Positions 17,269 through 27,002 of a stretch of DNA of 64,000 bases are shown piece by piece (within the stretch, counting starts at the first letter, position 1; the number at the start of each line of letters is the position of its first letter). The DNA is from Shewanella acanthi (GTDB lineage: Bacteria > Pseudomonadota > Gammaproteobacteria > Enterobacterales > Shewanellaceae). Under the pieces are notes generated by a model, which searched no databases, was not told the origin of the DNA, and saw only the letters and a list, made by a program, of their open reading frames with translations. Position numbers and translations under genes: made by a program. The stretch covers positions 372,001 to 436,000 of the forward strand of contig NZ_CP080413.1 of the NCBI RefSeq assembly GCF_019457475.1. Direction: 5' to 3'.

Positions 17269-18273
17269 TCACAGTGAAATTACTGAGTCGCGGATGACAA
17301 GTTCTGGCTCGAAACGATGGCTAAAGGACACCTCGGTATTGTCATAGACTTCCCTTAGTATCCAGTGGGCGGCCATGCGCCCCATTTCATTGATAGGGTT
17401 AGAAATCGTGGTGAGTTTGGGTGAAATATAGCGAGGGAAATTAATATTATCGAAGCCAACAAAGGACACATCCTCAGGGACTCTCAGGCCTCTTTCTAAA
17501 CAGAGACTAATAGCGCCAGAGGCCATTTGGTCGTTAGCGCAAACCACGGCGGTAAATAGCACTCCGCGATCTAAAAGCGCCGCCATTGCGGCGTAACCGC
17601 CTTCTTCACGGAAATCGCCCTCATAAAACAGGCGTTCATCAAATGTCAGCCCCCATTCTGCTAAGGCTTGACGATGTCCTTCGAGGCGCTCTCTGGCATC
17701 GAGTTTAAAGAGCGGCCCTGAGATATAAGCTATTTGTTTATGTCCTTTTTCAAGTACATGGCGACTCGCGAGTAAACCACCCTGAAGGTTATTCAGATGT
17801 ACGCATCTTTCATCAATGCCATCCACATGTCGGTTAATGAGTACCACGGGGGTTTTACCTTGGCAAAGTTCGACTAAATAGGCATTTGAGATAATTTCGG
17901 CGTCGACAATCAGCGCATCACAACCCCGGGAAAGCAGAAATTCCACACCGTCCTTTTCTTGGTCAGCATCACTGTGTCCTGCCGCGATAATCACGTGTTT
18001 ATTTGCCGCCCTTAATGCCGATTCAATTTCTCGCATCATCGGGCCGTAAAAGGGACCATCGAGTTGTGATACCAACACGCCAACGCTATTAGAACGATTG
18101 GATGCCAATGATTGGGCAATAGTGTTTGGTCGATAATCCAGCTTTGCCATGGCATCGTGGACTTTTTTCTTGGTCTTATCGCTAACTTTGCCGGTGTTAT
18201 TCACTACTCGTGAGACTGTCGCTAGCGAAACACCGGCCAGAAAGGAAACATCGTAAATTGTGGCCATAGGCAC
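17269..18273 (-). CDS. LacI-family transcriptional regulator of the beta-glucoside genes
   Basis: This 334-residue DNA-binding repressor has an N-terminal LacI helix-turn-helix (MATIYDVSFLAGVSLATVSR) with hinge helix, then a periplasmic-binding-like sensor domain. It is third in an operon after the GH1 and GPH genes, 17 bp downstream of the latter. AGGA is 6 nt before a GTG at 18273; the alternative ATG at 18267 would be 12 nt away, so I keep GTG. The CG-centred palindromes before the receptor and operon are its likely targets, which would make it autoregulated. It appears equivalent to BglR described in Shewanella sugar regulon reconstructions; the inducer is not visible from sequence. Confidence 0.9.
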   Translation of the reverse strand: MPMATIYDVSFLAGVSLATVSRVVNNTGKVSDKTKKKVHDAMAKLDYRPNTIAQSLASNRSNSVGVLVSQLDGPFYGPMMREIESALRAANKHVIIAAGHSDADQEKDGVEFLLSRGCDALIVDAEIISNAYLVELCQGKTPVVLINRHVDGIDERCVHLNNLQGGLLASRHVLEKGHKQIAYISGPLFKLDARERLEGHRQALAEWGLTFDERLFYEGDFREEGGYAAMAALLDRGVLFTAVVCANDQMASGAISLCLERGLRVPEDVSFVGFDNINFPRYISPKLTTISNPINEMGRMAAHWILREVYDNTEVSFSHRFEPELVIRDSVISL

Positions 18274-18290
18274 TGGCAGTCCTTTTACTA

Positions 18291-19625
18291 CTATGTAACT
18301 GATAGTTTTTGTTTCAGCGTGGAGTTGATTTCAGCAACTCTTTGGTTGTCCAGTGTATATCGTCCCATGACAAAGGCAACTGCTACTGAGGCAAGCGCAG
18401 GATACAGGGTGAAACACAGCAGTATTCCCTCTAAGGTTTCTGGGGTTTGAGCTACATCCACCTGATAGCCATAGGCTGCCAGTAACCATCCTGCGAGCGC
18501 GCCGCCAATGGCAAGCCCGAGTTTGATAAAGAAGATGATTGATGAGTAAACCAATCCCGTGGTGCGCACACCAGTCTTAAATTGCCCATAATCGACAGTG
18601 TCCGCCATTTTGGCCCACAGCAAAGGCGTGCCCATGTTGATGCTAAAGTTCCAAGCTATATAGAGCCCTAGCGCGAGCAGATATTGGTCACCGGGTACAA
18701 ACCATGCGACAACGCACAGTGCAGCCGCAATCAGCTGCAGACGAATATAGGCTTTGACCTTACAGACTTTGTCAGCCAGTTTTTGTGCCAGCGCAACCCC
18801 GACGAGATTGCCTACGACGCCGCTGGTCACGAACACGCTTATCATGTCCTCGCGGCCAAGGAAGTATTTAACATAGTAAATTGCCAGTGTGGATTTGAGG
18901 ACTAAACCCGTCAGCAAAAATATCGCCGCTGCAGATAACACTCGCCATTGATCATTGGCCCACAGGGCTTTGGTGGCGAGTTTCAGGTTGTCGTTGGAGT
19001 CATCAGTGCTAAAATCCCTCTCCTTTGTGCCAGCAAAGCACAGCAAAAACATCACTGTACCCAGTATGCTCATGGCGAAAATCGTCAACTGATAGCCTTT
19101 GGCCTTATCTCCATGCCCAAAAAAGTCGACTAAAGGTAAGGTGAGTGCTGTGACGATAAGTCCGCCCAGCATGGCAAAAACAAATCGATAGGACTGCACT
19201 GATACCCGTTCGGTCGGATTTGTAGTTAATGCCGCCCCTAGCGCACAGTAGGGAATATTGATGGCAGTGTAGGCCAGCATCAGTAAGGCGTAGGTGATCA
19301 GTGCATAGATTTCTTTACCACTTTCACTGAGCGAGGGCGTTGTGAATGCTAATACACTGATGACGGCAAAGGGCAGGGCGCACCAGAGCAAGTAGGGGCG
19401 ATAGCGACCCCAGCGGCTGCGAGTGCGGTCGGCCAAATAGCCCATCAGAGGGTCGGTTACCGCATCCATAATGCGAACTACGAGAAACATTGTCCCGACA
19501 AAGGCCGCCGAAATACCGAAAATATCGGTATAGAAAAACGTCAAGAACAACATGACAGTCTGAAAGATGATGTTGCTCGCAGTGTCGCCTAATCCATATG
19601 CGATTTTTTCTTTGACGCTTAACAT
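18291..19625 (-). CDS. GPH-family (MelB-like) disaccharide:cation symporter
   Basis: This 444-residue inner-membrane transporter has about 12 predicted membrane helices. It opens with KEKIAYGLGDTASN, the glycoside-pentoside-hexuronide family start, followed by RIMDAVTDPLMGYLADRTRS, where MelB has its cation-site aspartates. It probably brings intact cellobiose or another beta-glucoside into the cytoplasm for the GH1 enzyme encoded 16 bp upstream. The ribosome site AAGGAGA is strong. It belongs to the GH1-GPH-LacI operon. The substrate is inferred from context. Confidence 0.9.
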   Translation of the reverse strand: MLSVKEKIAYGLGDTASNIIFQTVMLFLTFFYTDIFGISAAFVGTMFLVVRIMDAVTDPLMGYLADRTRSRWGRYRPYLLWCALPFAVISVLAFTTPSLSESGKEIYALITYALLMLAYTAINIPYCALGAALTTNPTERVSVQSYRFVFAMLGGLIVTALTLPLVDFFGHGDKAKGYQLTIFAMSILGTVMFLLCFAGTKERDFSTDDSNDNLKLATKALWANDQWRVLSAAAIFLLTGLVLKSTLAIYYVKYFLGREDMISVFVTSGVVGNLVGVALAQKLADKVCKVKAYIRLQLIAAALCVVAWFVPGDQYLLALGLYIAWNFSINMGTPLLWAKMADTVDYGQFKTGVRTTGLVYSSIIFFIKLGLAIGGALAGWLLAAYGYQVDVAQTPETLEGILLCFTLYPALASVAVAFVMGRYTLDNQRVAEINSTLKQKLSVT

Positions 19626-19641
19626 GGCAATCTCCTTATTA

Positions 19642-21000
19642 TTATTTTTGGCAAACTGCGCGCCTGTGTGAGAGTAGTCCCTGATAGGCCTTTGCGCTCG
19701 CCTTAGGGATCCGAGCTTGAGAATCGTAATCTACGTATACCAAACCAAAGCGTTTGCGATAGCCTTCGGCCCACTCAAAATTATCCATCAAGCTCCAGGC
19801 AAAATAGCCGCGAACATCGACCCCTTGCTCAATGGCATTGTGCACAGCCAGCAGGTGTGATTGCAGATAATCGAGCCTCATAGGATCATATACTTCGCCA
19901 TCGACTAACGAATCACGTTCAGCCGCCCCGTTTTCGGTGATGTAAATGGGCGGCAAATCAAATTCCTCAGACAGGCTCTTAAGTAGATAGGTAAAGGCAT
20001 CTGGGCTGATTTCCCAACCCATATCGGTTCGGGGCACATTATCGACGCGTACCTCCTCAAACCCGAGCTCGCCACCGGCTTGATAAACGGTGCGGGTGTA
20101 ATAGTTAATCCCAAGGTAATCCATAGGCGCACGTATGATGTCCATATCGCCTGGATGTATCAATGGTCTTTCATGGGGGGCGAGTAAGTTCAGAATATCG
20201 GGGTAGCGTCCGAGCATCAGAGGCATTAAATACCAAGTGTTGTGGTATTCATGGGCTAGGCTGGCGGCTTGTAAATCTTCCTCACTTTCGGTCAACGCAA
20301 AGCTGGGGCTAAAATTCAGCACTATGCCCGCCAGTGCCTCTGGCGCTTCACGTCGAATGATTTGCATCGCCAGTCCGTGTGCTAACAGTAGGTGGTGTGC
20401 TGCTAAGCGACCTTCTTGACGACTCGTGCGCCCTGGGGCGTGAATACCGGCTTCATAACCAAGGAATGCGCTGCAGAAAGGCTCATTGAGGGTTGAATAG
20501 GCGTATACCCTATTTCCAAAATGGGTCGTGACAATTCGGGCATATTCTGCAAAGGCATAGGCCGTTTCACGGTTTAGCCAACCACCTTTATCTTCAAAGT
20601 GTTGTGGTAAATCCCAGTGATAAAGTGTGACAAAAACTTTAATGCCACGGCGATTGAGCTCATCCAAAAGAGAAATATAAAACTTCAGTCCATCATGATT
20701 AATGCTGCCATCGGCATTTATTACTCGTCCCCAACTGATTGAGAGGCGATAAGCGTCAACGCCTAAGGAATCGATGAGTTCAACGTCATCTTGCCAGCGG
20801 TTGACATGATCGCAGGCCACTTTTCCGTCAGAGCCGTCGGCAATCTTGCCCTCTGTGGTGCAAAAAGTATCCCAAATACAGGGCTGACGATGTTGTGCAT
20901 CACCTTCAATTTGAAAGGACGCAGTCGCTACGCCATATAAAAAATCTTTTTGCATCATTGCTGAATCACTCGGCAGAGTGAAAGGCAGAATTGTTGTCAT
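19642..21000 (-). CDS. GH1 family beta-glucosidase, cytoplasmic
   Basis: This 452-residue retaining beta-glucosidase probably hydrolyses imported cellobiose-like sugars. The acid/base Glu is in TLNEP (about 170-174) and the nucleophile Glu in ITENG (about 354-358). The N-terminal QKDFLYGVATASFQIEG is the family pattern; no signal peptide is visible. The frame is open to 21096, but homology supports a start at 21000 or at the internal MMQKDF. Neither has a strong ribosome site, so the start is uncertain. It is the first gene of an operon with the GPH symporter and LacI regulator, behind an operator-controlled promoter. Confidence 0.94.
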   Translation of the reverse strand: MTTILPFTLPSDSAMMQKDFLYGVATASFQIEGDAQHRQPCIWDTFCTTEGKIADGSDGKVACDHVNRWQDDVELIDSLGVDAYRLSISWGRVINADGSINHDGLKFYISLLDELNRRGIKVFVTLYHWDLPQHFEDKGGWLNRETAYAFAEYARIVTTHFGNRVYAYSTLNEPFCSAFLGYEAGIHAPGRTSRQEGRLAAHHLLLAHGLAMQIIRREAPEALAGIVLNFSPSFALTESEEDLQAASLAHEYHNTWYLMPLMLGRYPDILNLLAPHERPLIHPGDMDIIRAPMDYLGINYYTRTVYQAGGELGFEEVRVDNVPRTDMGWEISPDAFTYLLKSLSEEFDLPPIYITENGAAERDSLVDGEVYDPMRLDYLQSHLLAVHNAIEQGVDVRGYFAWSLMDNFEWAEGYRKRFGLVYVDYDSQARIPKASAKAYQGLLSHRRAVCQK

Positions 21001-21079
21001 TGTCGTGTAGTTCCAGATCTTGACCCTGTAGCAGTTTACCCTTTTCCAGTCATACGGCTGGTTTAATAGGCTAAACAAG

Positions 21080-21107
21080 TTGACAAGAGTTAGCATAGTG
21101 TTAAAAA
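21080..21107 (+). promoter_or_regulatory. Promoter for the sugar transporter-GH3-ROK operon
   Basis: A -35 TTGACA (21080-21085) is 16 bp from TAAAAA (21102-21107). The predicted start is near 21114, inside the operator. Confidence 0.5.
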
Positions 21108-21122
21108 TGAAAGCGCTTACAT
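21107..21122. promoter_or_regulatory. LacI-family operator shared by the two divergent operons
   Basis: ATGAAAGCGCTTACAT matches the perfect receptor operator (17113-17128) with one mismatch. It lies directly downstream of both opposing -10 elements, so one bound repressor could block both promoters. Confidence 0.85.
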
Positions 21123-21123
21123 T

Positions 21124-21152
21124 AATCTAATGGCTGAACATTCAAAGGTCAA
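21124..21152 (-). promoter_or_regulatory. Promoter for the GH1-GPH-LacI operon
   Basis: On the minus strand TTGACC (21152-21147), a 17-bp spacer and TAGATT (21129-21124) precede the operator. The layout matches that of the receptor promoter. Confidence 0.6.
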
Positions 21153-21202
21153 TCATAAAGCTATAAGACCGCAGAAATGACGGCAAAAATCAGGGGATAA
21201 AA

Positions 21203-22453
21203 ATGGCTGCGACACCTCTTTCGCAATCGAGTGCTACGCATAATACCAGCGGAGCAAACGGACGCTATGGTTTTGCGTTAACATCGCTTACCAGTTTGTT
21301 TTTTATGTGGGGATTTATTACGTGTTTGAACGATATTCTGATCCCCCATTTAAAGGCGGTGTTTGAGCTTAATTATGCTCAGGCAATGTTGATTCAATTC
21401 TGTTTTTTCGGTGCGTATTTTCTTGTGTCTGTGCCTGCGGGAGCCTTAGTTAGACGTCTTGGTTACCAAAAGGGCATAGTAGTTGGTCTTTTGACCGCAG
21501 CTCTGGGATGTGGACTCTTTTATCCTGCAGCTGTATCGGCAACCTACGGGGTATTTTTAGGCGCCCTGTTTGTTCTTGCTAGTGGGATCACTGTATTGCA
21601 GGTGGCGGCGAATCCCTATGTGGCAGCGCTTGGGCCGGTGCAAACCGCTTCTAGTCGATTAACCCTGACTCAAGCATTTAATGCCTTAGGTACCACAGTG
21701 GCTCCCGCCTTTGGTTCTGTGCTGATTTTATCTGCCGCGGTGGGGGCTTCTGCTGAGGCCGAAGCTGAGGCGGTAAAACTACCTTATCTCCTCCTGTGTG
21801 GCATGCTCATTGTACTGGCAGTGGTTTTTGCATTGTTGAAACTGCCACATTTACATGAGCAGGAAGACCATGTTCAAGGGGCTGCAAAAGTTAGTGCGTT
21901 AAGCCATAGGCACTTGGTTTTGGGTGCCCTAGGGATATTTGTTTACGTGGGTGGTGAAGTTGCCATCGGTAGCTTTTTAGTGAACTTTTTAGGTCAACCC
22001 CATGTAGCGGGAATGGTTGAGTCTGAGGCCGCGCATTACATTGCCTTCTACTGGGGCGGCGCTATGGTGGGACGCTTTATCGGTGCCGCCGTAATGCAAA
22101 AAATTGATGCTGGTAAGGTACTTGGGTTTAACGCGGCGATGGCAGCAATCTTAGTGTTAGTTGCGATCAGCACCGAGGGCATGGTGTCAATGTGGGCCAT
22201 TCTTGCGGTCGGACTCTTTAACTCTATTATGTTCCCCACCATTTTTAGTCTCGCACTGAAAAACCTAGGACCAGCAACTGCGCAGGGCTCTGGTATTTTA
22301 TGTTTAGCGATTGTTGGCGGTGCTGTGGTTCCGTTATTACAGGGGCTGCTTGCTGATAGCATAGGTTTATCAAGTTCTTTCATTCTTCCCGTTCTTTGTT
22401 ATGGCTATATCCTGTTTTATGGCCTGCGTGGTTCTAAGGCTCAGGAGGCCTAA
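21203..22453 (+). CDS. FucP/GluP-type MFS sugar transporter
   Basis: This 416-residue inner-membrane sugar symporter of the FucP/GluP branch of the major facilitator family has about 12 helices. Typical segments are [19 protein letters not shown] near residue 33 and [12 protein letters not shown] in the first half. It probably imports glucose released in the periplasm by the GH3 enzyme encoded immediately downstream. AGGGGA precedes the ATG. The GH3 start is 2 bp after the stop, so the two genes are translationally close. Glucose as substrate is inferred from family and context. Confidence 0.88.
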   Translation: MAATPLSQSSATHNTSGANGRYGFALTSLTSLFFMWGFITCLNDILIPHLKAVFELNYAQAMLIQFCFFGAYFLVSVPAGALVRRLGYQKGIVVGLLTAALGCGLFYPAAVSATYGVFLGALFVLASGITVLQVAANPYVAALGPVQTASSRLTLTQAFNALGTTVAPAFGSVLILSAAVGASAEAEAEAVKLPYLLLCGMLIVLAVVFALLKLPHLHEQEDHVQGAAKVSALSHRHLVLGALGIFVYVGGEVAIGSFLVNFLGQPHVAGMVESEAAHYIAFYWGGAMVGRFIGAAVMQKIDAGKVLGFNAAMAAILVLVAISTEGMVSMWAILAVGLFNSIMFPTIFSLALKNLGPATAQGSGILCLAIVGGAVVPLLQGLLADSIGLSSSFILPVLCYGYILFYGLRGSKAQEA

Positions 22454-22455
22454 AC

Positions 22456-25029
22456 ATGAAGTTAGCGTTATCGATTACGGCTCTTGCCATTCACTGCGTC
22501 TTATCTACGGCGGCTATCGCTGCTCCAAATCAATCTGAAGGCATGCCAAAGACAGACCAAAAAATCGAGCTTTGGCCGAAGTCGGTCTATCAGGTGAAAA
22601 CCGATGCGGCTCTTGAAGCGCGCGTTGCGAAGTTATTGGCGACGATGACGCTTGAGCAGAAGGTCGCCCAACTTATTCAGCCCGAAATCCGAGATTTCAG
22701 TGTTGATGAGATGCGCCGCTATGGCTTTGGCTCCTACCTCAATGGTGGTGGTTCATTCCCCGGCAATAATAGCAAAGCCACTGCTGCCGATTGGGTAGCT
22801 CTTGCCGATGCAATGTATCAAGCGGCCATAGATGATTCTCAAGATGGTATCGCTATCCCCCCGATTTGGGGGACGGATGCCGTTCATGGCCATGGCAATG
22901 TGCTCGGGGCAACCTTGTTTCCCCACAATATCGGTTTAGGGGCTGCCAGAGATGAGGCGCTTATTCGAGACATCGCCGCCGCAACGGCGAAAGAGGTTCG
23001 CGCAACGGGGATTGATTGGGTATTTGCGCCAACAGTCGCTATGGTCGATAACCTACGTTGGGGTCGTACTTATGAAGGTTATGCCCGTGATCCTGAGTTA
23101 ATTCAACGTTATGGTAAGGCTTTTGTTGAAGGCATGCAGGGTCCTTGGGGTGAGCATTGGTTAGATGCAAGCCATACCCTAGCGACCGTGAAGCACTTTA
23201 TTGGTGATGGCGGCACGACCAATGGTGACGACAGAGGCGATACTCAAGTTGATGAAAGCACTCTGATTGCACGCCATGCTCAGGGGTATTTCGGCGGCTT
23301 AGCCGCTGGCGCTCAAACTGTGATGGCCTCCTTTAACAGCTGGAACGGTGAAAAGTTGCATGGCAGCCACTACCTACTGACCGACGTGCTGAAGGGGCGA
23401 ATGGGATTTGATGGCCTGGTGGTGGGTGACTGGTTAGGCCATGGGTTTGTGCCCGGCTGCGATAACGAACATTGCGCGGCGGCAATCAACGCCGGTGTCG
23501 ATATTCTGATGGCTCCAGGTGACAGTTGGCGTGCGCTTTATCCGAATACCATTGCGGATGTGAAAGCGGGTGTTATTTCTGCCGAGCGTCTCGACGATGC
23601 GGTCAGTCGCATACTAAGGGTCAAAATGCGTGCAGGATTGTTTGAGGCTAAAACCCCATCGGCCAGACCATTTGCGGCAGACCAAGAGTGGATTGGTCAT
23701 TCAAGCCACAGGTTACTCGCAAGACAAGCTGTAGCTAAGTCATTGGTATTGATTAAAAACAATCAAAACGCTCTACCTATTAAAGCTGGTGCGCGCGTGT
23801 TAGTCATAGGTGATGGTGCCGACAATATTCCTAAGCAATCGGGCGGCTGGAGTATGACATGGCAGGGCACTGAGGTAACGAATGCCGATTTTCCTGGTTC
23901 AACTAGCATATTGAGTGGACTGCAAAGCGCCTTAGCGGCCACTGGCGGTGAGGCTCGCTTGAGTGTCGATGGCAAAATCCCCACAGGTTTCAGCCCCGAT
24001 CTCGTACTTGCTGTGATAGGTGAAAACCCCTATGCCGAAGGTAACGGTGACCTCGATAATCTGGAATATCAACGTGGTGACAAGCGTGACTTGGCACTCC
24101 TCAATGCTGCTCGCGAGCACAAATTACCGCTTGTGACTGTATTGCTCTCGGGACGTCCTCTGTGGATGAATCCAGAGATTAATGCCTCCGATGCCTTCGT
24201 CGCCGCATGGTTACCTGGCACAGAGGGGGCTGGGGTGGCTGATGTACTGGTCGCGGGAAAAGATGGCAAACCTCAGGTGGATTTTAAAGGCACTATGCCA
24301 TTCCCATGGCCATCTTCTCCATTGGCAGATGGCTATGATGCGGATCTAAAGAGTGACGCTAAGCAGCATCCACCATTATACAAAGTAGGCGAAGGACTTA
24401 ACTATCAAAGTAAGGTCAGCTTACCGCGCTTGAATGAAGATACAGGCATTAGCGATGTGGATTCTGCAAGACTGGAAATCTTCAATAAGGCAATTAAAGC
24501 CCCTTGGCATCTCGCGGTGGGTAACAGTAACGGTATGCACAAAGTGGGGGCAGGATTGTGGCAGCAGGGAGATTGGTCGGTACGCAGTGTGAACCGTTTA
24601 GTGCAGGAAGATGCACGACGTTTTACGTTAAATGCGCCAGCCATGGTGAGCTTTAGTGATGATTTTTCGATGGATCTTCGCCGCTTTGATCTCAAGGATA
24701 GCTATCTTGATTTTTCAATGGCAGTTGAAAGTGTTGCTGCGGGAGAGATTGCAGTTGGCTTAAGCTGTGAATCAGGTTGTCAGGCGACGGTTCCGCTTGC
24801 TAAGCACCTCAAGGCCGATGGTCAGTGGCGTCAAGTCAGTATTCCGTTGAGTTGTTTGGTTGCAAATAGCGATTCCCTGAGACAGGTATTTAGCCCTATG
24901 AAATTACATGTAGAGAAAGGCGCCGATTTGCAATTGGCCGATGTGGCGATTGTGAAAGGGAAACCCATCACTGAAGCGCTCGATTGTAACGGCGCATCCA
25001 TTTTAGTCATGCCTGTGGCGTCTAACTAA
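22456..25029 (+). CDS. GH3 family exo-beta-glucosidase / glucan glucohydrolase, exported
   Basis: This 857-residue enzyme has a Sec signal peptide (MKLALSITALAIHCVLSTAA, then IAA). It probably removes glucose from beta-linked oligosaccharides in the periplasm. GH3 landmarks are WGTDAVHGHGN (138-148), KHFIGDG (246-252) and the nucleophile Asp325 in LVVGDWLGHG. A second alpha/beta domain (from about 440) and a C-terminal beta region with Cys residues follow. Its length and domain order match exo-1,3/1,4-beta-glucan glucohydrolases. It sits between the sugar transporter and the ROK kinase in one operon. Bond preference is not determined by sequence. Confidence 0.93.
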   Translation: MKLALSITALAIHCVLSTAAIAAPNQSEGMPKTDQKIELWPKSVYQVKTDAALEARVAKLLATMTLEQKVAQLIQPEIRDFSVDEMRRYGFGSYLNGGGSFPGNNSKATAADWVALADAMYQAAIDDSQDGIAIPPIWGTDAVHGHGNVLGATLFPHNIGLGAARDEALIRDIAAATAKEVRATGIDWVFAPTVAMVDNLRWGRTYEGYARDPELIQRYGKAFVEGMQGPWGEHWLDASHTLATVKHFIGDGGTTNGDDRGDTQVDESTLIARHAQGYFGGLAAGAQTVMASFNSWNGEKLHGSHYLLTDVLKGRMGFDGLVVGDWLGHGFVPGCDNEHCAAAINAGVDILMAPGDSWRALYPNTIADVKAGVISAERLDDAVSRILRVKMRAGLFEAKTPSARPFAADQEWIGHSSHRLLARQAVAKSLVLIKNNQNALPIKAGARVLVIGDGADNIPKQSGGWSMTWQGTEVTNADFPGSTSILSGLQSALAATGGEARLSVDGKIPTGFSPDLVLAVIGENPYAEGNGDLDNLEYQRGDKRDLALLNAAREHKLPLVTVLLSGRPLWMNPEINASDAFVAAWLPGTEGAGVADVLVAGKDGKPQVDFKGTMPFPWPSSPLADGYDADLKSDAKQHPPLYKVGEGLNYQSKVSLPRLNEDTGISDVDSARLEIFNKAIKAPWHLAVGNSNGMHKVGAGLWQQGDWSVRSVNRLVQEDARRFTLNAPAMVSFSDDFSMDLRRFDLKDSYLDFSMAVESVAAGEIAVGLSCESGCQATVPLAKHLKADGQWRQVSIPLSCLVANSDSLRQVFSPMKLHVEKGADLQLADVAIVKGKPITEALDCNGASILVMPVASN

Positions 25030-25054
25030 GTTTTTCATGGAGTTCAAGACGTTT

Positions 25055-25972
25055 ATGTATCGCATAGGTGTAGATTTAGGTGGCACTAAAATTGAGTTAG
25101 TGATGCTCGATATTCATGGCGGCGAGTGCTTCAGAAAGAAAGTGGCGACGCCGCGGGAGTATGACGCTACGCTGGCAGCTTTAGCAGAGCTGATTGGCGA
25201 GGCCGAGCAAACCGTCGGGCAAAGTGCCAGTGTTGGTATCGGTATCCCCGGTATTGTGTCGTCGCGCACAGGCTTAGTGAAAAACTCCAATGCAACTTGG
25301 CTAAATGGTCGCCCCATGGATAAAGATTTGGGCGCTATGCTGGGGCGCGAGGTGCGTATCACGAATGACGCCAATTGCTTTGCAGTATCGGAAGCCGTAG
25401 ATGGTGCCGGTGCAGGCAAGAAGCTAGTGTTCGGTGCGATTTTAGGAACAGGTTGCGGTGCTGGGATTGCAATCAACCACAAAGTTCATGCGGGTGGGAA
25501 TGGAATCGGCGGTGAATGGGGCCACAATCCCTTACCTTGGATGACGGCACAGGAGTTTAATTCGACCCGCTGCTTCTGTGGCAATGCCGATTGTATTGAG
25601 ACCTTCGTTTCTGGCACTGGATTTGTCAGAGATTTTAGAAGCTTAGGTGGTACTGCGGATAGTGGCATTGAGATTGTGTCACTGATGCAGTCCGGTGATG
25701 CTCTGGCTCAAGTCGCATTTACTCGCTTTATTGACCGTTTAGCGCGCTCCTTGGCCCATGTGATCAATCTTCTGGATCCCGATGTGATTGTGCTCGGTGG
25801 CGGGGTTTCTAATATCGACCTGATTTATGAGCATTTACCAAAGATTTTACCCCAGTATGTTCTAGGTGGTGAGTGTGAAACCCTCGTGGTGAAAAACCGC
25901 CATGGCGCATCATCGGGTGTTCGTGGCGCCGCTTGGCTTTGGGCCCCGGGGGAAGTGAGTCACTTATTCTAG
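25055..25972 (+). CDS. ROK-family sugar kinase (Mak/glucokinase-like)
   Basis: This 305-residue cytosolic kinase phosphorylates a hexose with ATP; in this operon glucose is the likely substrate. DLGGTK (7-12) binds phosphate, TNDANC (103-108) supplies the catalytic Asp, and the ROK zinc site is His157 with CFCGNADC (173-180). It closely resembles E. coli Mak, a fructokinase, as far as I recall, so fructose cannot be excluded. The frame opens at 25037, but homology starts MYRIGVDLGG at 25055 with GGAG upstream. It is the last gene of the transporter-GH3-kinase operon. Confidence 0.9.
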   Translation: MYRIGVDLGGTKIELVMLDIHGGECFRKKVATPREYDATLAALAELIGEAEQTVGQSASVGIGIPGIVSSRTGLVKNSNATWLNGRPMDKDLGAMLGREVRITNDANCFAVSEAVDGAGAGKKLVFGAILGTGCGAGIAINHKVHAGGNGIGGEWGHNPLPWMTAQEFNSTRCFCGNADCIETFVSGTGFVRDFRSLGGTADSGIEIVSLMQSGDALAQVAFTRFIDRLARSLAHVINLLDPDVIVLGGGVSNIDLIYEHLPKILPQYVLGGECETLVVKNRHGASSGVRGAAWLWAPGEVSHLF

Positions 25973-26033
25973 CGACGTAACATATTCGCCGTGTTTGATA
26001 GTTTTTCCTATTAACACCGTTTTAAAAGTGTAA

Positions 26034-26066
26034 TAAACAGGAGGTGGCTATCCCACCTCCTGTTTA
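26034..26066. terminator. Bidirectional terminator
   Basis: A perfect 14-bp stem (26034-26047 with 26053-26066) has a 5-nt loop and short T-rich flanks. It separates the kinase from the convergent SPFH gene. Confidence 0.8.
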
Positions 26067-26078
26067 TTTATGCGTGAG

Positions 26079-26960
26079 CTATTTTTTCGCATCAATAAAG
26101 GGCAGGGTGCCTGACGGTAGGACTGTTGTCGGCAGTTTACCGTCCCACTTTTCGGCCTTAGTTAATTCCACCAGATTTTGGTTTTGTGCCAATGCCTCGG
26201 CGCGGCTCTTAATGGCCGATGCTTCTGCATCCCCCTTAATACGAATACTCTCGGCTTCGGCCTTTGCGCGGGCGAGCTGCGAGTCTGCCGCCGCTTGTGC
26301 TTGGGTTACGGCGATCTGCGCGCTGACTCTTTCTTTTTCGAGGTTTTGCAATTGGGTCTGCACTTCAACTTCGGCGCGCATTCTGTCTTCTACTGATTTC
26401 TCGTAGGCATTGGAGAAGTCGATGTTTTCAATTTGCACCGAACTCACTTCAATCGGGCCTTTAACCGATTGGATGATGGCATTAGTTACATCGAGACCGA
26501 ATTTAATCCGCTCCTGCACTACAGAAATTGCCGTGTATTTACCGAAGATGTTCTCAACTTGGGTGGGCACTTGGCGGTCGAGCAGGCGAGCTACCATGGC
26601 ATCGATACTCTTGAAGTTAGCATAAACCTCATCGACGCGATCCGCTGGCACACTGTAAGTGACGGATGCACGCAGGGTGGCAGGCTGTTGATCGCGGCTA
26701 TAGGCCTGAAGTGAGCTATAGCTAGTGGTGTGGGTTTGGGTAGAGATTTTCACGACTGTATCGATGAAGGGAATTTTAAACCCTAGGCCAGGTTCGGCGG
26801 TGCCAATGATTTTACCATTACGTAGTACTACGCCACGTTCACCTTGGTCGACTGTGTACCAGCTGCTAAACAGTGAGATGATGAGGATGATTACTAACCC
26901 AACAGGGATGAGTGTCATTAGGCTGAACGAACTAGGAACTTTGAAATCATTTCTTATCAT
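26079..26960 (-). CDS. Prohibitin-like SPFH membrane protein
   Basis: This 293-residue SPFH/prohibitin protein is anchored by one N-terminal helix (about 16-34) and followed by VDQGERGVVLRNGKI, the domain start. A long Ala/Glu/Arg-rich helical segment (about 185-260) suggests coiled-coil oligomerisation. Such proteins form large membrane rings and can hold membrane proteases, but no FtsH partner is nearby. The frame is open to 27002; the start at 26960 has AGGAA at good spacing. It is a single gene divergent from the SLC13 transporter. Its role is unknown. Confidence 0.88.
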   Translation of the reverse strand: MIRNDFKVPSSFSLMTLIPVGLVIILIISLFSSWYTVDQGERGVVLRNGKIIGTAEPGLGFKIPFIDTVVKISTQTHTTSYSSLQAYSRDQQPATLRASVTYSVPADRVDEVYANFKSIDAMVARLLDRQVPTQVENIFGKYTAISVVQERIKFGLDVTNAIIQSVKGPIEVSSVQIENIDFSNAYEKSVEDRMRAEVEVQTQLQNLEKERVSAQIAVTQAQAAADSQLARAKAEAESIRIKGDAEASAIKSRAEALAQNQNLVELTKAEKWDGKLPTTVLPSGTLPFIDAKK

Positions 26961-27002
26961 TGTGCTTTCCTGCAGTAAAAAGTGCGCACACATGGCATGC
27001 AC

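Noticed and set aside
14110..26066. Sugar locus as a mobile element
   Set aside because: No integrase, transposase, tRNA junction or direct flanking repeats were found; flanks are ordinary terminators.
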